NCBI GenBank assembly: GCA_030373325.1
Contig: JAUCZB010000002.1
Span: 186,001-250,000, forward strand
Direction of reading: 5' to 3'
Length of the DNA stretch: 64,000 bases
Source: Cyanobium sp. CZS25K
Lineage (GTDB): Bacteria; Cyanobacteriota; Cyanobacteriia; PCC-6307; Cyanobiaceae
The notes beneath the pieces are model-generated. The model was not told the DNA's origin and did no database searches. It was given only the letters and a program-made list of their open reading frames with translations. The position numbers and the translations under genes are program-made. Below, piece after piece: positions 17,831 through 25,174 of the stretch; position 1 is the stretch's first letter, and every line of letters begins with the position of its first letter.

Positions 17831-18025
17831 TCACTTGATCTCCTTGTGGACGGTGGAGGCGTTGCAGTGGGGGCAGAACTTCTTGAGTTCGATCCGTTCG
17901 GTGGTGTTGCGGCGGTTCTTCTGGGTGGAGTAACGGGACACGCCAGGGGACCGCTTGGCGGGGTTGGACCGGCATTCGGTGCACTCGAGAGTGATCACCA
18001 GCCGGACGCCCTTGTTCTTGGCCAT
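17831..18025 (-). CDS. rpmG: 50S ribosomal protein L33
   Basis: This 64-residue protein has the four zinc-ligand cysteines of the C+ form of L33: ECTECRS near residue 15 and FCPHCNAS near residue 50. The [15 protein letters not shown] block is diagnostic. It is first in the rpmG-rpsR-rnb run and divergent from pheT, with a 112 bp intergenic region that must hold both promoters. Confidence 0.98.
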   Translation of the reverse strand: MAKNKGVRLVITLECTECRSNPAKRSPGVSRYSTQKNRRNTTERIELKKFCPHCNASTVHKEIK

Positions 18026-18137
18026 GGAAGGACGTTGCGCCGCGGATGCGTTGCAGAGAGACGATCCGTCACCATACCTCCCTGTGGGAAGGGCCCTGAT
18101 CGCTTCCTAAGCTGCACGGCTGCTGTGCAAGGGTCCG

Positions 18138-20594
18138 ATGCGGGTTTCGCTCCAATGGCTCCGGGAGCTGGTCAGCGTCGAACCGGACTGTCTCGAGCCG
18201 GAGCACCTGGCGGAGCGTCTCTCCATCGCCGGCTTCGAAGTCGAGGCCATCGAGGATCTGGCCGCCCGGGCGGCCGGCGTGGTGGTGGGTTACGTGGAGC
18301 AGCGGGAACCCCATCCCAACGCCGACAAGCTGAGCGTCTGCCGAGTGGCGGTGGGGGCGGGCGAGCCCCTGCAGATCGTCTGCGGTGCGCCGAATGTGCG
18401 GCAGGGCCTGCACGTGCCGGTGGCCCTGGTGGGCAGCACCCTGCCGGCGGTGGGACTGACGATCAAGCCCGCCGAGCTGCGGGGTGTGGCCAGCAGCGGC
18501 ATGATCTGCTCCCTGCGGGAGCTGGGCCTCGACGACGGCAGTGACGGCATCGCCGAACTCGACCGGTTGCTGGAGACCGTGCCTCCCCTGGGTACCCCCG
18601 TGGGTCCCAGCCTGGGTCTGGATGATCAGGTGCTGGAACTGGCGATCACGGCCAACCGCCCCGACGGAATGTCGATGCGGGGGATCGCCAGGGAAGTGGC
18701 AGCCCTCAGCGGCGGCACCACCACCTTCCCGCCGGCGGCTCCGGTGCCGGCGGCCGAGCCCCTGGCGGCAGCGGCGGCCGACCTGGCGGCCATGGAGGAA
18801 GGTGGACTGTTCAGCCTCACGGCCCTCAGTGGACTGCGGGTGGGCCCCTCTCCGGACTGGTTGCGTCAGCGGCTGGAGCGGGCGGGCGTGCGTCCGATCA
18901 ACAACGTGGTCGACATCACCAATCTGGTGATGCTGGAAACGGGCCAGCCCCTGCACGCCTTCGACCGGGATCGGCTGGCAGAGCTCAGCGGCGGCACCCC
19001 TGTGCCGAGCAGCATCGGCCTGCGCCAGGGCCGCCGCGGTGAGGCCTTCGTGGCCCTCGACGGCCAGGAGCGCACCCTGGGCGAAGAGGCTCTGGTGGTC
19101 ACCTGTGCCGACCACCCCATCGCCCTGGCCGGGCTGATCGGGGGCCTCGGCGAAGCCGTCACCGACACCACCCGCGCCATCTGGCTGGAGGCGGCGGTGT
19201 TCGCCCCCCAGGCCGTGCGGCGCTCCGCCCGCAGCGTGGGTCTGCGCACCGAGGCCTGCAGCCGTTTCGAGAAAGGTGTGCCGCGGGAGATCAGCCTGGC
19301 CGCCGCCGACCGGGCCGTCGCCCTGCTGCAGGAGCTGGCCGGAGCGCAGCTGGAGGGCCGCTGGCTGCACCAGCGACCGGCGGCGGCGCCGCCGCCCCTT
19401 GCGCTGCGCCGCGACGCCCTTCACAACCTGCTGGGTCCGATTCTCGTGGATGGAGAGGAGCGGGATCTGGAGGATGGGCGCATCACCGCCACCCTGGAGG
19501 CCCTCGGCTGCCTCATCGAAGAGGACGCGGAGGGCTGGCAGGTGCGGGTCCCGCCGGAGCGGGCCGTGGACCTCAAGCGTGAGGTGGACCTGATCGAGGA
19601 GGTGGCCCGGCTGGTGGGCTACGACCACTTCTCCTGCCATCTTCCCGATCCCCTCACCCCCGGCGGGCTTGAGCCGGTCCAGCAACTCGAACGTCGCCTG
19701 CGGCGCGCCCTCTGCGCCGCGGGCCTGCAGGAGATCGTCTCCCTGTCCCTGGTGGCAGCGGCCGCCGAGCGGGTTCCCCTGGCCAACCCGCTCCTGGCCG
19801 ATTACGGCCATCTGCGTGACGACCTGCATGGGGAGCTGCTCCAGGCCGCCAGACGCAACCTCCAGGCCTCCCTGCCGGGGTTCTGGGGCTTCGAGATCGG
19901 CCGGGTGTTTCCGGGCGGCTCCGCCAGCGGCGAGGGTCGCCATGCGGAACGCACCCTGCTGGTGGGCGTGATGGTGGGGGAACGGCGCAGCGAGCGCTGG
20001 CGCAGCTCCGGCAAGCCCACCCCCCCCGACTACTTCCAGGCCCGCGGGGTGCTCCAGGCGGGGCTCAGCCCGCTGCGGCTGGCGGTGGAGGATCGGCCCT
20101 GGAGCGGGTCCCCCCTGCTGCACCCCGGCCGGGCCGCCCAGCTGCTGGTGGAAGGACGGCCGGCGGGCTGGTTCGGCCAGCTCCATCCCGTCGAGGCCGA
20201 GGCCCGCGACCTGCCGTCTGCCACCTATGTGTTCCAGCTGGAGCTGGAGCCGCTGCTCAGTGCCGGCACCCGCCGCAACCGCTGGCTGCCCAGCTTCCGG
20301 CCCTACCCCACCGTGCCGGCCTCCGAACGTGATCTGGCGCTGGTGGTATCCACCGACACCAGCGCCTCGGCCCTGCTGGCGGCCATCCGCAAGGCGGGCA
20401 AGCCGTTGCTGGAGCAGGCCGAACTGATCGACCGCTACGAAGGCGCCCAGCTGGAGGCCGGCCGCTGCAGCCAGGCCTTCCGCTTGCGCTACCGCGACAG
20501 CGTCCGCACCCTCACCGACGAGGAGGTGGAGACGGCCCATCGGCGGGTGCGGGAAGCGCTTGAGCGCCAGTTCGGAGCCGAGCAGCGCCGCTAG
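18138..20594 (+). CDS. pheT: Phenylalanyl-tRNA synthetase beta subunit
   Basis: This 818-residue large subunit of the alpha2-beta2 PheRS carries, in order, an N-terminal tRNA-binding OB domain (EPHPNADKLSVCRV), the B3/B4 editing domain (QPLHAFDRDRL), the B5 domain and a catalytic-like core. The C-terminal ferredoxin-fold anticodon-binding domain starts at LPSFRPYPTVPASERDLAL. Length is in the usual 790-820 range. pheS is not in the window. The last 4 bp overlap the 3' end of convergent rlmD. Confidence 0.97.
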   Translation: MRVSLQWLRELVSVEPDCLEPEHLAERLSIAGFEVEAIEDLAARAAGVVVGYVEQREPHPNADKLSVCRVAVGAGEPLQIVCGAPNVRQGLHVPVALVGSTLPAVGLTIKPAELRGVASSGMICSLRELGLDDGSDGIAELDRLLETVPPLGTPVGPSLGLDDQVLELAITANRPDGMSMRGIAREVAALSGGTTTFPPAAPVPAAEPLAAAAADLAAMEEGGLFSLTALSGLRVGPSPDWLRQRLERAGVRPINNVVDITNLVMLETGQPLHAFDRDRLAELSGGTPVPSSIGLRQGRRGEAFVALDGQERTLGEEALVVTCADHPIALAGLIGGLGEAVTDTTRAIWLEAAVFAPQAVRRSARSVGLRTEACSRFEKGVPREISLAAADRAVALLQELAGAQLEGRWLHQRPAAAPPPLALRRDALHNLLGPILVDGEERDLEDGRITATLEALGCLIEEDAEGWQVRVPPERAVDLKREVDLIEEVARLVGYDHFSCHLPDPLTPGGLEPVQQLERRLRRALCAAGLQEIVSLSLVAAAAERVPLANPLLADYGHLRDDLHGELLQAARRNLQASLPGFWGFEIGRVFPGGSASGEGRHAERTLLVGVMVGERRSERWRSSGKPTPPDYFQARGVLQAGLSPLRLAVEDRPWSGSPLLHPGRAAQLLVEGRPAGWFGQLHPVEAEARDLPSATYVFQLELEPLLSAGTRRNRWLPSFRPYPTVPASERDLALVVSTDTSASALLAAIRKAGKPLLEQAELIDRYEGAQLEAGRCSQAFRLRYRDSVRTLTDEEVETAHRRVREALERQFGAEQRR

Positions 20595-21961
20595 ACGCGC
20601 TCCAGAGCGGCCAGGGCCTCCACATGGCTGGTGTTGGGGAAGAAGTCGATGGGCTGGACCCAGTTCAGCCTGTACAGGCCTGAACCGCACAGCTGGGCCA
20701 GGTCGCGGGCCAGCGCCGCCGGATCACAGCTCACGTAGGCGATCCGGCTGGGTGGGGCGGCCAGGATCGCCGCCGTCGCCGCCGGGCTCAGCCCCTTGCG
20801 GGGCGGATCCAGCACCAGGGCTGTCATCCCCTGCAGCCGTTCCTCCAGCACCTGGGGCACATCGGCCTGCTCGAACTGGGCCCGCGCTTCCAGCTCGTTG
20901 GCGGCGGCATTGAGGCGGGCCATGGCCACGGCACGGGGGTGCAGCTCCACGCCGGACACGTGCCAGCCCGCGGCCGCCAAGGGCAGGCTGTAGGTGCCGA
21001 TGCCGCAGTAGGCATCGAGCAGGGTGCCGTCGCCCGGCCCGGGGCCGAGGGCCTCCATCAGGTAGGGCACCAGCCGTTCGGCCTGGCGGGTGTTGACCTG
21101 GAAGAAGGTGTCGGCGGCGATGCGAAAGCGCAGACCGGCGAAGCTTTCGTGCAGCCATTCCCTGCCACGGATCGCCCGGGTCTCCTCCCCCATCAGGCGG
21201 TTGGTTGGCAGGGGCTGGAGATTGAGGCAGACGCCCACCAGCTGGGGCCAGCGCTGACGCCAGGCGTCGGCCATGGCATCGAGGCCGGGGAGGTCGTCAT
21301 GGCTGCTGATCAGGGTGAGGAGCAGCTCGCCGGTCGCCACCCCCACCCGAAGACCCAGATGGCGCAGGCCGGGGCCCTCCTCGGCCTGGGGGTCACCGCC
21401 ATGGCGGTCGACCGGCCAGTCGCTGGCCTCCAGATCGGCCTTGAGCGGTGCGATCAGCGCATCGATGCGGGGGTCGAGGACCGGGCAGCGGGCCATGTTG
21501 ACGATCCGGTGGGTGCCCCGCCGGTAATACCCGGCCCGCAGCCTGCCGTCCGCACGGCGTTCCAGCGGAATCACGGCCCGGTTGCGATAGCCGAGGGTCG
21601 ATTCGGCGACCAGCAGGGGCCGCACCGGGGCGCTCAGGCCGCCGATGCGCTGCAGGGTCTGCTCCAGGCTGCGCTGCTTCCAGGCGGCCTGCGCCCCGTC
21701 CTCAAGGGGCTGAAGGCTGCAGCCGCCGCAGTTGTCGGCAAGAATGCAGGGTGGCCGGCGGCGCTCGGGAGAGGGGGTGAGCACCCGCTGCAGCTCGCCT
21801 ACCAGATGGCGCCGGGCCACCACCTGCAGGCGCACCTGCACGGTGTCGCCGGGAAGGGCACCGCTGACGAACACCACCTGACCCCCATGGCGCCCCACCC
21901 CCTGGCCGTCATGGCCCAGATCGGTGATCTCGATCTGCAGCTTGTCGCCCACCGAGGCCAT
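20591..21961 (-). CDS. rlmD: 23S rRNA (uracil-C5)-methyltransferase, RlmD/TrmA family
   Basis: This 456-residue protein has an N-terminal TRAM domain (ITDLGHDGQGVGRHGGQVVFV). The iron-sulfur cysteines are in CILADNCGGCSLQP with a further Cys (MARCPVLDP). The AdoMet domain has LLDAYCGIGTYSLPLA, DPPRKGLSPAA and catalytic YVSCDPAALARDL. The family methylates C5 of uridine 1939 in 23S rRNA (RlmD) or U747 (RlmC). Cyanobacterial orthologues are named RlmD, but position specificity is inferred. It starts 122 bp from divergent apcD. Confidence 0.92.
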   Translation of the reverse strand: MASVGDKLQIEITDLGHDGQGVGRHGGQVVFVSGALPGDTVQVRLQVVARRHLVGELQRVLTPSPERRRPPCILADNCGGCSLQPLEDGAQAAWKQRSLEQTLQRIGGLSAPVRPLLVAESTLGYRNRAVIPLERRADGRLRAGYYRRGTHRIVNMARCPVLDPRIDALIAPLKADLEASDWPVDRHGGDPQAEEGPGLRHLGLRVGVATGELLLTLISSHDDLPGLDAMADAWRQRWPQLVGVCLNLQPLPTNRLMGEETRAIRGREWLHESFAGLRFRIAADTFFQVNTRQAERLVPYLMEALGPGPGDGTLLDAYCGIGTYSLPLAAAGWHVSGVELHPRAVAMARLNAAANELEARAQFEQADVPQVLEERLQGMTALVLDPPRKGLSPAATAAILAAPPSRIAYVSCDPAALARDLAQLCGSGLYRLNWVQPIDFFPNTSHVEALAALERV

Positions 21962-22083
21962 GTGCGATCCGCACCACTGCTGCGACCCTATCGGGGGTCG
22001 TGCAAAGGGGCGTTACACCTTGCGCCGGGAGCCTGGGCCGGGGCATCGGTCTCGATAGGATCTGCCGGACTGTGGTCGCTGCT

Positions 22084-22578
22084 ATGAGCGTCGTTCGCGA
22101 TCTGATCCTCCAGGCTGATGATCAGCTCCGCTATCCAACGGGCGGCGAGCTGCGCGCGATGGTGGAGTTTCTCAGTGGGGGAGCCCTGAGGCTCTCCGTG
22201 GTCAAGGTGCTGACCGACAACGAGAAGAAGATCATCGCCGAAGCCTCGAAACAACTGTTCCTGCGCAAGCCGGACTACGTGGCACCCGGCGGCAACGCCT
22301 TCGGCCAGAAACAGCGGGCCCAGTGCCTGCGTGACTACAGCTGGTATCTGCGGCTGGTCACCTACGGGATCCTGGCCGGCAGCACCGAGATGATCCAGCA
22401 GATCGGCGTGGTGGGTGCCCGCGAGATGTACAACAGCCTGGGGGTGCCCCTGCCCGGCATGGTGGAAGCGATGCGCACCATGAAGGAAGCGGCCCTGGTG
22501 CTGCTCGGTGGCGAGGAGGCGACCCTGGCCGGTCCCTACTTCGACTACCTGATCCAGGGGCTGCAGACGAGCACCTGA
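22084..22578 (+). CDS. apcD: Allophycocyanin alpha-B subunit (phycobilisome terminal emitter)
   Basis: The 164-residue phycobiliprotein begins MSVVRDLILQADDQLRYPTGG. ATG 22084 is the natural start; the frame extends upstream but without similarity. The chromophore cysteine is in QCLRDYSWYLRLVTYG near residue 81, and EMYNSLGVPLPGMVEAM matches the allophycocyanin alpha family. The sequence is closer to ApcD than to ApcA, so it should be a low-abundance core subunit passing energy from the phycobilisome to photosystem I/II. It is a single gene followed by a strong terminator, apart from the other apc genes. Confidence 0.92.
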   Translation: MSVVRDLILQADDQLRYPTGGELRAMVEFLSGGALRLSVVKVLTDNEKKIIAEASKQLFLRKPDYVAPGGNAFGQKQRAQCLRDYSWYLRLVTYGILAGSTEMIQQIGVVGAREMYNSLGVPLPGMVEAMRTMKEAALVLLGGEEATLAGPYFDYLIQGLQTST

Positions 22579-22652
22579 TCGCTTTGTTGTCTCAGGCGAG
22601 TCTCGTCTTGAGTCTGGTACCAGGTCCCAGCTGAGATGCTCGCGTCCAGCTG

Positions 22653-22687
22653 TCCCCCCTTTCCTGGCCGAGAGGGGGGGATTTTTG
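22653..22687 (+). terminator. Rho-independent terminator of apcD
   Basis: A run of TCCCCCCT pairs with AGGGGGGG around a loop containing CCTGGCCG (22653-22682). TTTTTG follows directly. It lies 75 bp after the apcD stop. Confidence 0.85.
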
Positions 22688-23480
22688 TCTTGAGATCCGG
22701 GGGAGCGCGCGCGACGCCGGCGACGGCCTGCCAAGGTGACGCCCTGCTGATCCGTCAGCATGTCTCACGCGGGTCTTGCGCTGGGTCTAGTCAGTGGTCT
22801 CATCCAGGATGGCCGAGTCCGTATCTTGGCTTCCGGCTGGCCGAACGCCCCGAAGGCCCCGGAACGGGAGGCGCAGCAGCGGAGCCGCAAGACCTTTGCC
22901 TGTCTGGCCACGGATCGATAACGGACACAGCTCACCATGGAACAGGCTGGACTCACCTCCACTCGAGCGGCTTTTCCCAGGAAGGCGGCGAGGACTGAGT
23001 ACAGCCAGGAGGAGGTGTTTTGCGCCGCAGTGCTCGCCGCGCACAGGCTTGGTCGCCTCCCTGCCCATCCAGATGGTGCAGCCTGTTTCAGTCAGTCCCG
23101 CCTCACCGATTACTCCTATGAACTGAAGAACCAGAGCGGACAGGAGAAGGCACGAAGCACCAAGGGATGTCTTGCCTCGATACTGACGGGTAGACATTCC
23201 CTGGCTTTGCGCCTTCTGGGAGCTGCCTACTAAGGCATGACGGGATTGGTGTCCATGAACTTGATGCCGCTGCAAGGCTCCAAATCTGATCCGTCTCGAC
23301 CTGGCCATGGGTTTCTGTCTGTTTCCATTTCATTCCCGTCCTGATTTTCTTCGTCAGGCCTCCCTTGGCCCTGTTGGTCCGCTTCTCCCCTGAATGGACC
23401 GATGACCTCTTCCCGTCAACCTGAGCGATGACAGCGCCACGTTCAGAACGTTCACCGATCATGGGGACATTCGGGATCCG

Positions 23481-23519
23481 CTACGGCTTTTCGCTACGGC
23501 CTTTCACTACGGCTTTTCG
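23481..23519. repeat. Three tandem 13-bp repeats
   Basis: CTACGGCTTTTCG, CTACGGCCTTTCA and CTACGGCTTTTCG lie head to tail. Copies 1 and 3 are identical and copy 2 differs at two positions. There are no spacers, so this is not a CRISPR. Confidence 0.9.
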
Positions 23520-23689
23520 CTGAGAGGTCGCAGCCGTCGTGGGGCGACCTGCGGAGCAGAGCCAGCCGATGACCAGCAGTCCCGCTTGTCTTATAATGGA
23601 CCGACTACGAGTCCTGGAAATGGTCTCATGTGCCAAGCAGGAGACAGCTGGCTCCTCCCGTCCACGGGTCCACAAGCCCCGGATCTGTG

Positions 23690-23720
23690 TTGCGTATCTG
23701 TGTCAAAGACAGATACGCAA
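23690..23720. repeat. Perfect inverted repeat, 12-bp arms, 7-nt spacer
   Basis: TTGCGTATCTGT (23690-23701) is exactly mirrored by ACAGATACGCAA (23709-23720) around GTCAAAG. It could be a hairpin in RNA or an operator for a dimeric regulator. No T-tract follows on the plus strand, so it is not a standard terminator. Confidence 0.9.
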
Positions 23721-23753
23721 GGATGGCAAGGTCAAGCCAATAAAGGGTTCTCA

Positions 23754-23774
23754 GGACATGTCCAGTCCATGGAC
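23754..23774. repeat. Two adjacent 10-bp palindromes
   Basis: GGACATGTCC (23754-23763) and GTCCATGGAC (23765-23774) are each perfect palindromes separated by one base, with a further TGTCCA nearby. They could bind a dimeric protein or be chance in GC-rich DNA. Confidence 0.6.
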
Positions 23775-24005
23775 AGGCCGTCGCTGTCCAGGCCCAACGG
23801 TGTCGCCTCGACGGTCTCGTGATGGCCTCGTGATGGCGGCATGAAGGCAGGAGCAGCCAGGGCTGACAGACGAAATCGACGAGAAATGACAATCCTGCCT
23901 GTACCGGGCAAGATCCGTGCCAAGACCCATGTAGCGACACAGACTGGCCTTATGAGACTGAGAACGAAGGGAGGCTCCAAAGGTGGTCTCAAATGGCGCA
24001 CCCAG

Positions 24006-24032
24006 GTCTCACAGAGAGCCCCACTGTGAGAC
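24006..24032. repeat. Hairpin with 9-bp perfect stem
   Basis: GTCTCACAG (24006-24014) pairs with CTGTGAGAC (24024-24032) across a 9-nt loop. It lies about 60 bp beyond the 3' end of the minus-strand J-domain gene. It lacks a clear T-tail on either strand, so terminator function is uncertain. Confidence 0.65.
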
Positions 24033-24091
24033 GCTCCTGAGATGCATGCAGCGGCCATGTTGGCCTGTCGAAGCGGCGTGATCCCCGGGCC

Positions 24092-25129
24092 TCAGCGATC
24101 GACGCAGGCCCCCTGGCGATAGAGCTCTTTCAACAGCTGATAGGCCTCGTTGAGGCGCCGCATCGCCTCGACCGACCCGCCCGCATCGGGATGGTGGCTC
24201 TGGGCCATGTCCCGGTAGGCCTCCCGGATCTGGGCCAGGGTCAGGCGCTGGCCGGGGTCGGTGGGCAGTTGCAGCAGCCGCAACGCGCCGTGCAGGGTCA
24301 TGGTGTGCTCCAGCGTCTGGAAGGAGGTCCCCCGGCGACGGCGGCGGAAACGTTGCACGAACCGCCGGATCAGGGTCGGGACGCGCAGGCTGAGGGTCGA
24401 ACCGCTGAACGGGTCTTCGAGCACGCCGGCGGTGACCATGACCCGCTCGAACGTCGGCGGGCCATCGCTCCAACCGGGAACGAACTGCTGCATCACCTGG
24501 CAGGCGCTCGACCAGGTGAAGGTCCGGCCATCACTCTGATCGGACTGGGGCCAGATGTCCTGGGCCAGCCAGACCATCGCCGCCTCCAGCACCGCCTCGT
24601 TGGCCGGCGAGCCATAGAGCCCGCGCCAGTGGTTTGCGGCCTCCTCCATCGCCTGCTGCAGCATCTCTCCGCCCAGGGGGGGCAGGGGCGTCAGGGGCAG
24701 CGCCCCCGGCCGCTGGGGAGCCGGCGGCCGCAGGCTGCGCTTGATGACGTCGGAGCGCCGGCGCACGAAGCCGGGCAGATCGATCCCCCCGCCAGCGTGC
24801 GGCGGTCGGGGGGAATCCTCCGGCGGGGCTTCCCATTCGAATTCCGCCTGGAGGGTTTCCATCGCCCCTCGCCCCACCAGCACCAGTGCCCCCTGTTCGT
24901 CGAGGTCCCCCTCGTCGTCCTGGTGGCGCGGGCTCTGGCCGGATGCCGGCGAGAGCCCCTCACTGTCCTCGTCGTCGCCGGAGCCGAACAGATCGTCGAG
25001 CAGCCGCTGGAGCACATCGCCGCGGCTGCGGATGCCCCATTCCCGCCGCAGATCATCCAGGTGGGCCACCAGCTCCCGGGTGAGGTCAAGGCTGATCCGC
25101 TGTTTGGCGTCGTTGGACTTGTCAGCCAC
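24092..25129 (-). CDS. J-domain protein with N-terminal CopG/RHH-like segment
   Basis: The 345-residue protein starts at GTG 25129. The first 50 residues (RISLDLTRELVAHLDDLRREW, then SRGDVLQRLLDDLF) look like a ribbon-helix-helix motif. An acidic, low-complexity linker follows. A middle domain of about 120 residues (NHWRGLYGSPANEAVLEAAM onward) is unrecognised. The last 60 residues are a J-domain with the HPD signature in SHHPDAGGS, which stimulates DnaK-type Hsp70s. A DNA-binding-like module and a co-chaperone module in one chain is unusual. Its partner and target are unknown. Confidence 0.8.
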   Translation of the reverse strand: MADKSNDAKQRISLDLTRELVAHLDDLRREWGIRSRGDVLQRLLDDLFGSGDDEDSEGLSPASGQSPRHQDDEGDLDEQGALVLVGRGAMETLQAEFEWEAPPEDSPRPPHAGGGIDLPGFVRRRSDVIKRSLRPPAPQRPGALPLTPLPPLGGEMLQQAMEEAANHWRGLYGSPANEAVLEAAMVWLAQDIWPQSDQSDGRTFTWSSACQVMQQFVPGWSDGPPTFERVMVTAGVLEDPFSGSTLSLRVPTLIRRFVQRFRRRRRGTSFQTLEHTMTLHGALRLLQLPTDPGQRLTLAQIREAYRDMAQSHHPDAGGSVEAMRRLNEAYQLLKELYRQGACVDR

Positions 25130-25174
25130 GGCAGCCTTCCATCGGCGCTGGGTTCGCTGGCATCGGGTGTCTGG

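Larger units (their letters stand above)
22579..24091. other. 1.5 kb region without a convincing gene, lower GC, repeat-bearing
   Basis: Between apcD and the J-domain gene no reading frame has a start, length and composition that persuade me. The best candidate is a 98-codon plus-strand frame at 22937-23233 with no family resemblance. Base composition is plainly less GC-rich than the flanks (long stretches near 55% by eye). The region holds a 13-bp tandem triplet (23481-23519), an 11-bp tandem duplication (23816-23837), a perfect 12-bp inverted repeat (23690-23720), a hairpin (24006-24032) and four GGTCTCA heptamers. It may be decayed foreign DNA, a non-coding RNA locus or regulatory DNA; none is proven. 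Confidence 0.6.

Noticed and set aside
18069..20690. 873-codon frame antisense to pheT
   Set aside because: Shadow of pheT; composition is low-complexity Gly/Gln/Arg and no domain is visible.
22937..23233. 98-codon plus-strand frame in the low-GC gap
   Set aside because: No ribosome-binding site, no recognisable family and a composition consistent with chance; kept only as a remark in the region entry.
23103..23462. Minus-strand frame containing a VDGK...GGLTKKI stretch recalling IS5-type transposases
   Set aside because: The resemblance is a few residues only; no DDE motif, terminal repeats or second conserved block could be followed in any frame.
23481..23519. CRISPR-like array
   Set aside because: The units are 13 bp, directly adjacent and lack spacers; no cas genes are in the window.
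23592..23597. TATAAT as a promoter -10 box in the gap
   Set aside because: No acceptable -35 element sits 16-18 bp upstream and no gene or RNA is evident downstream.
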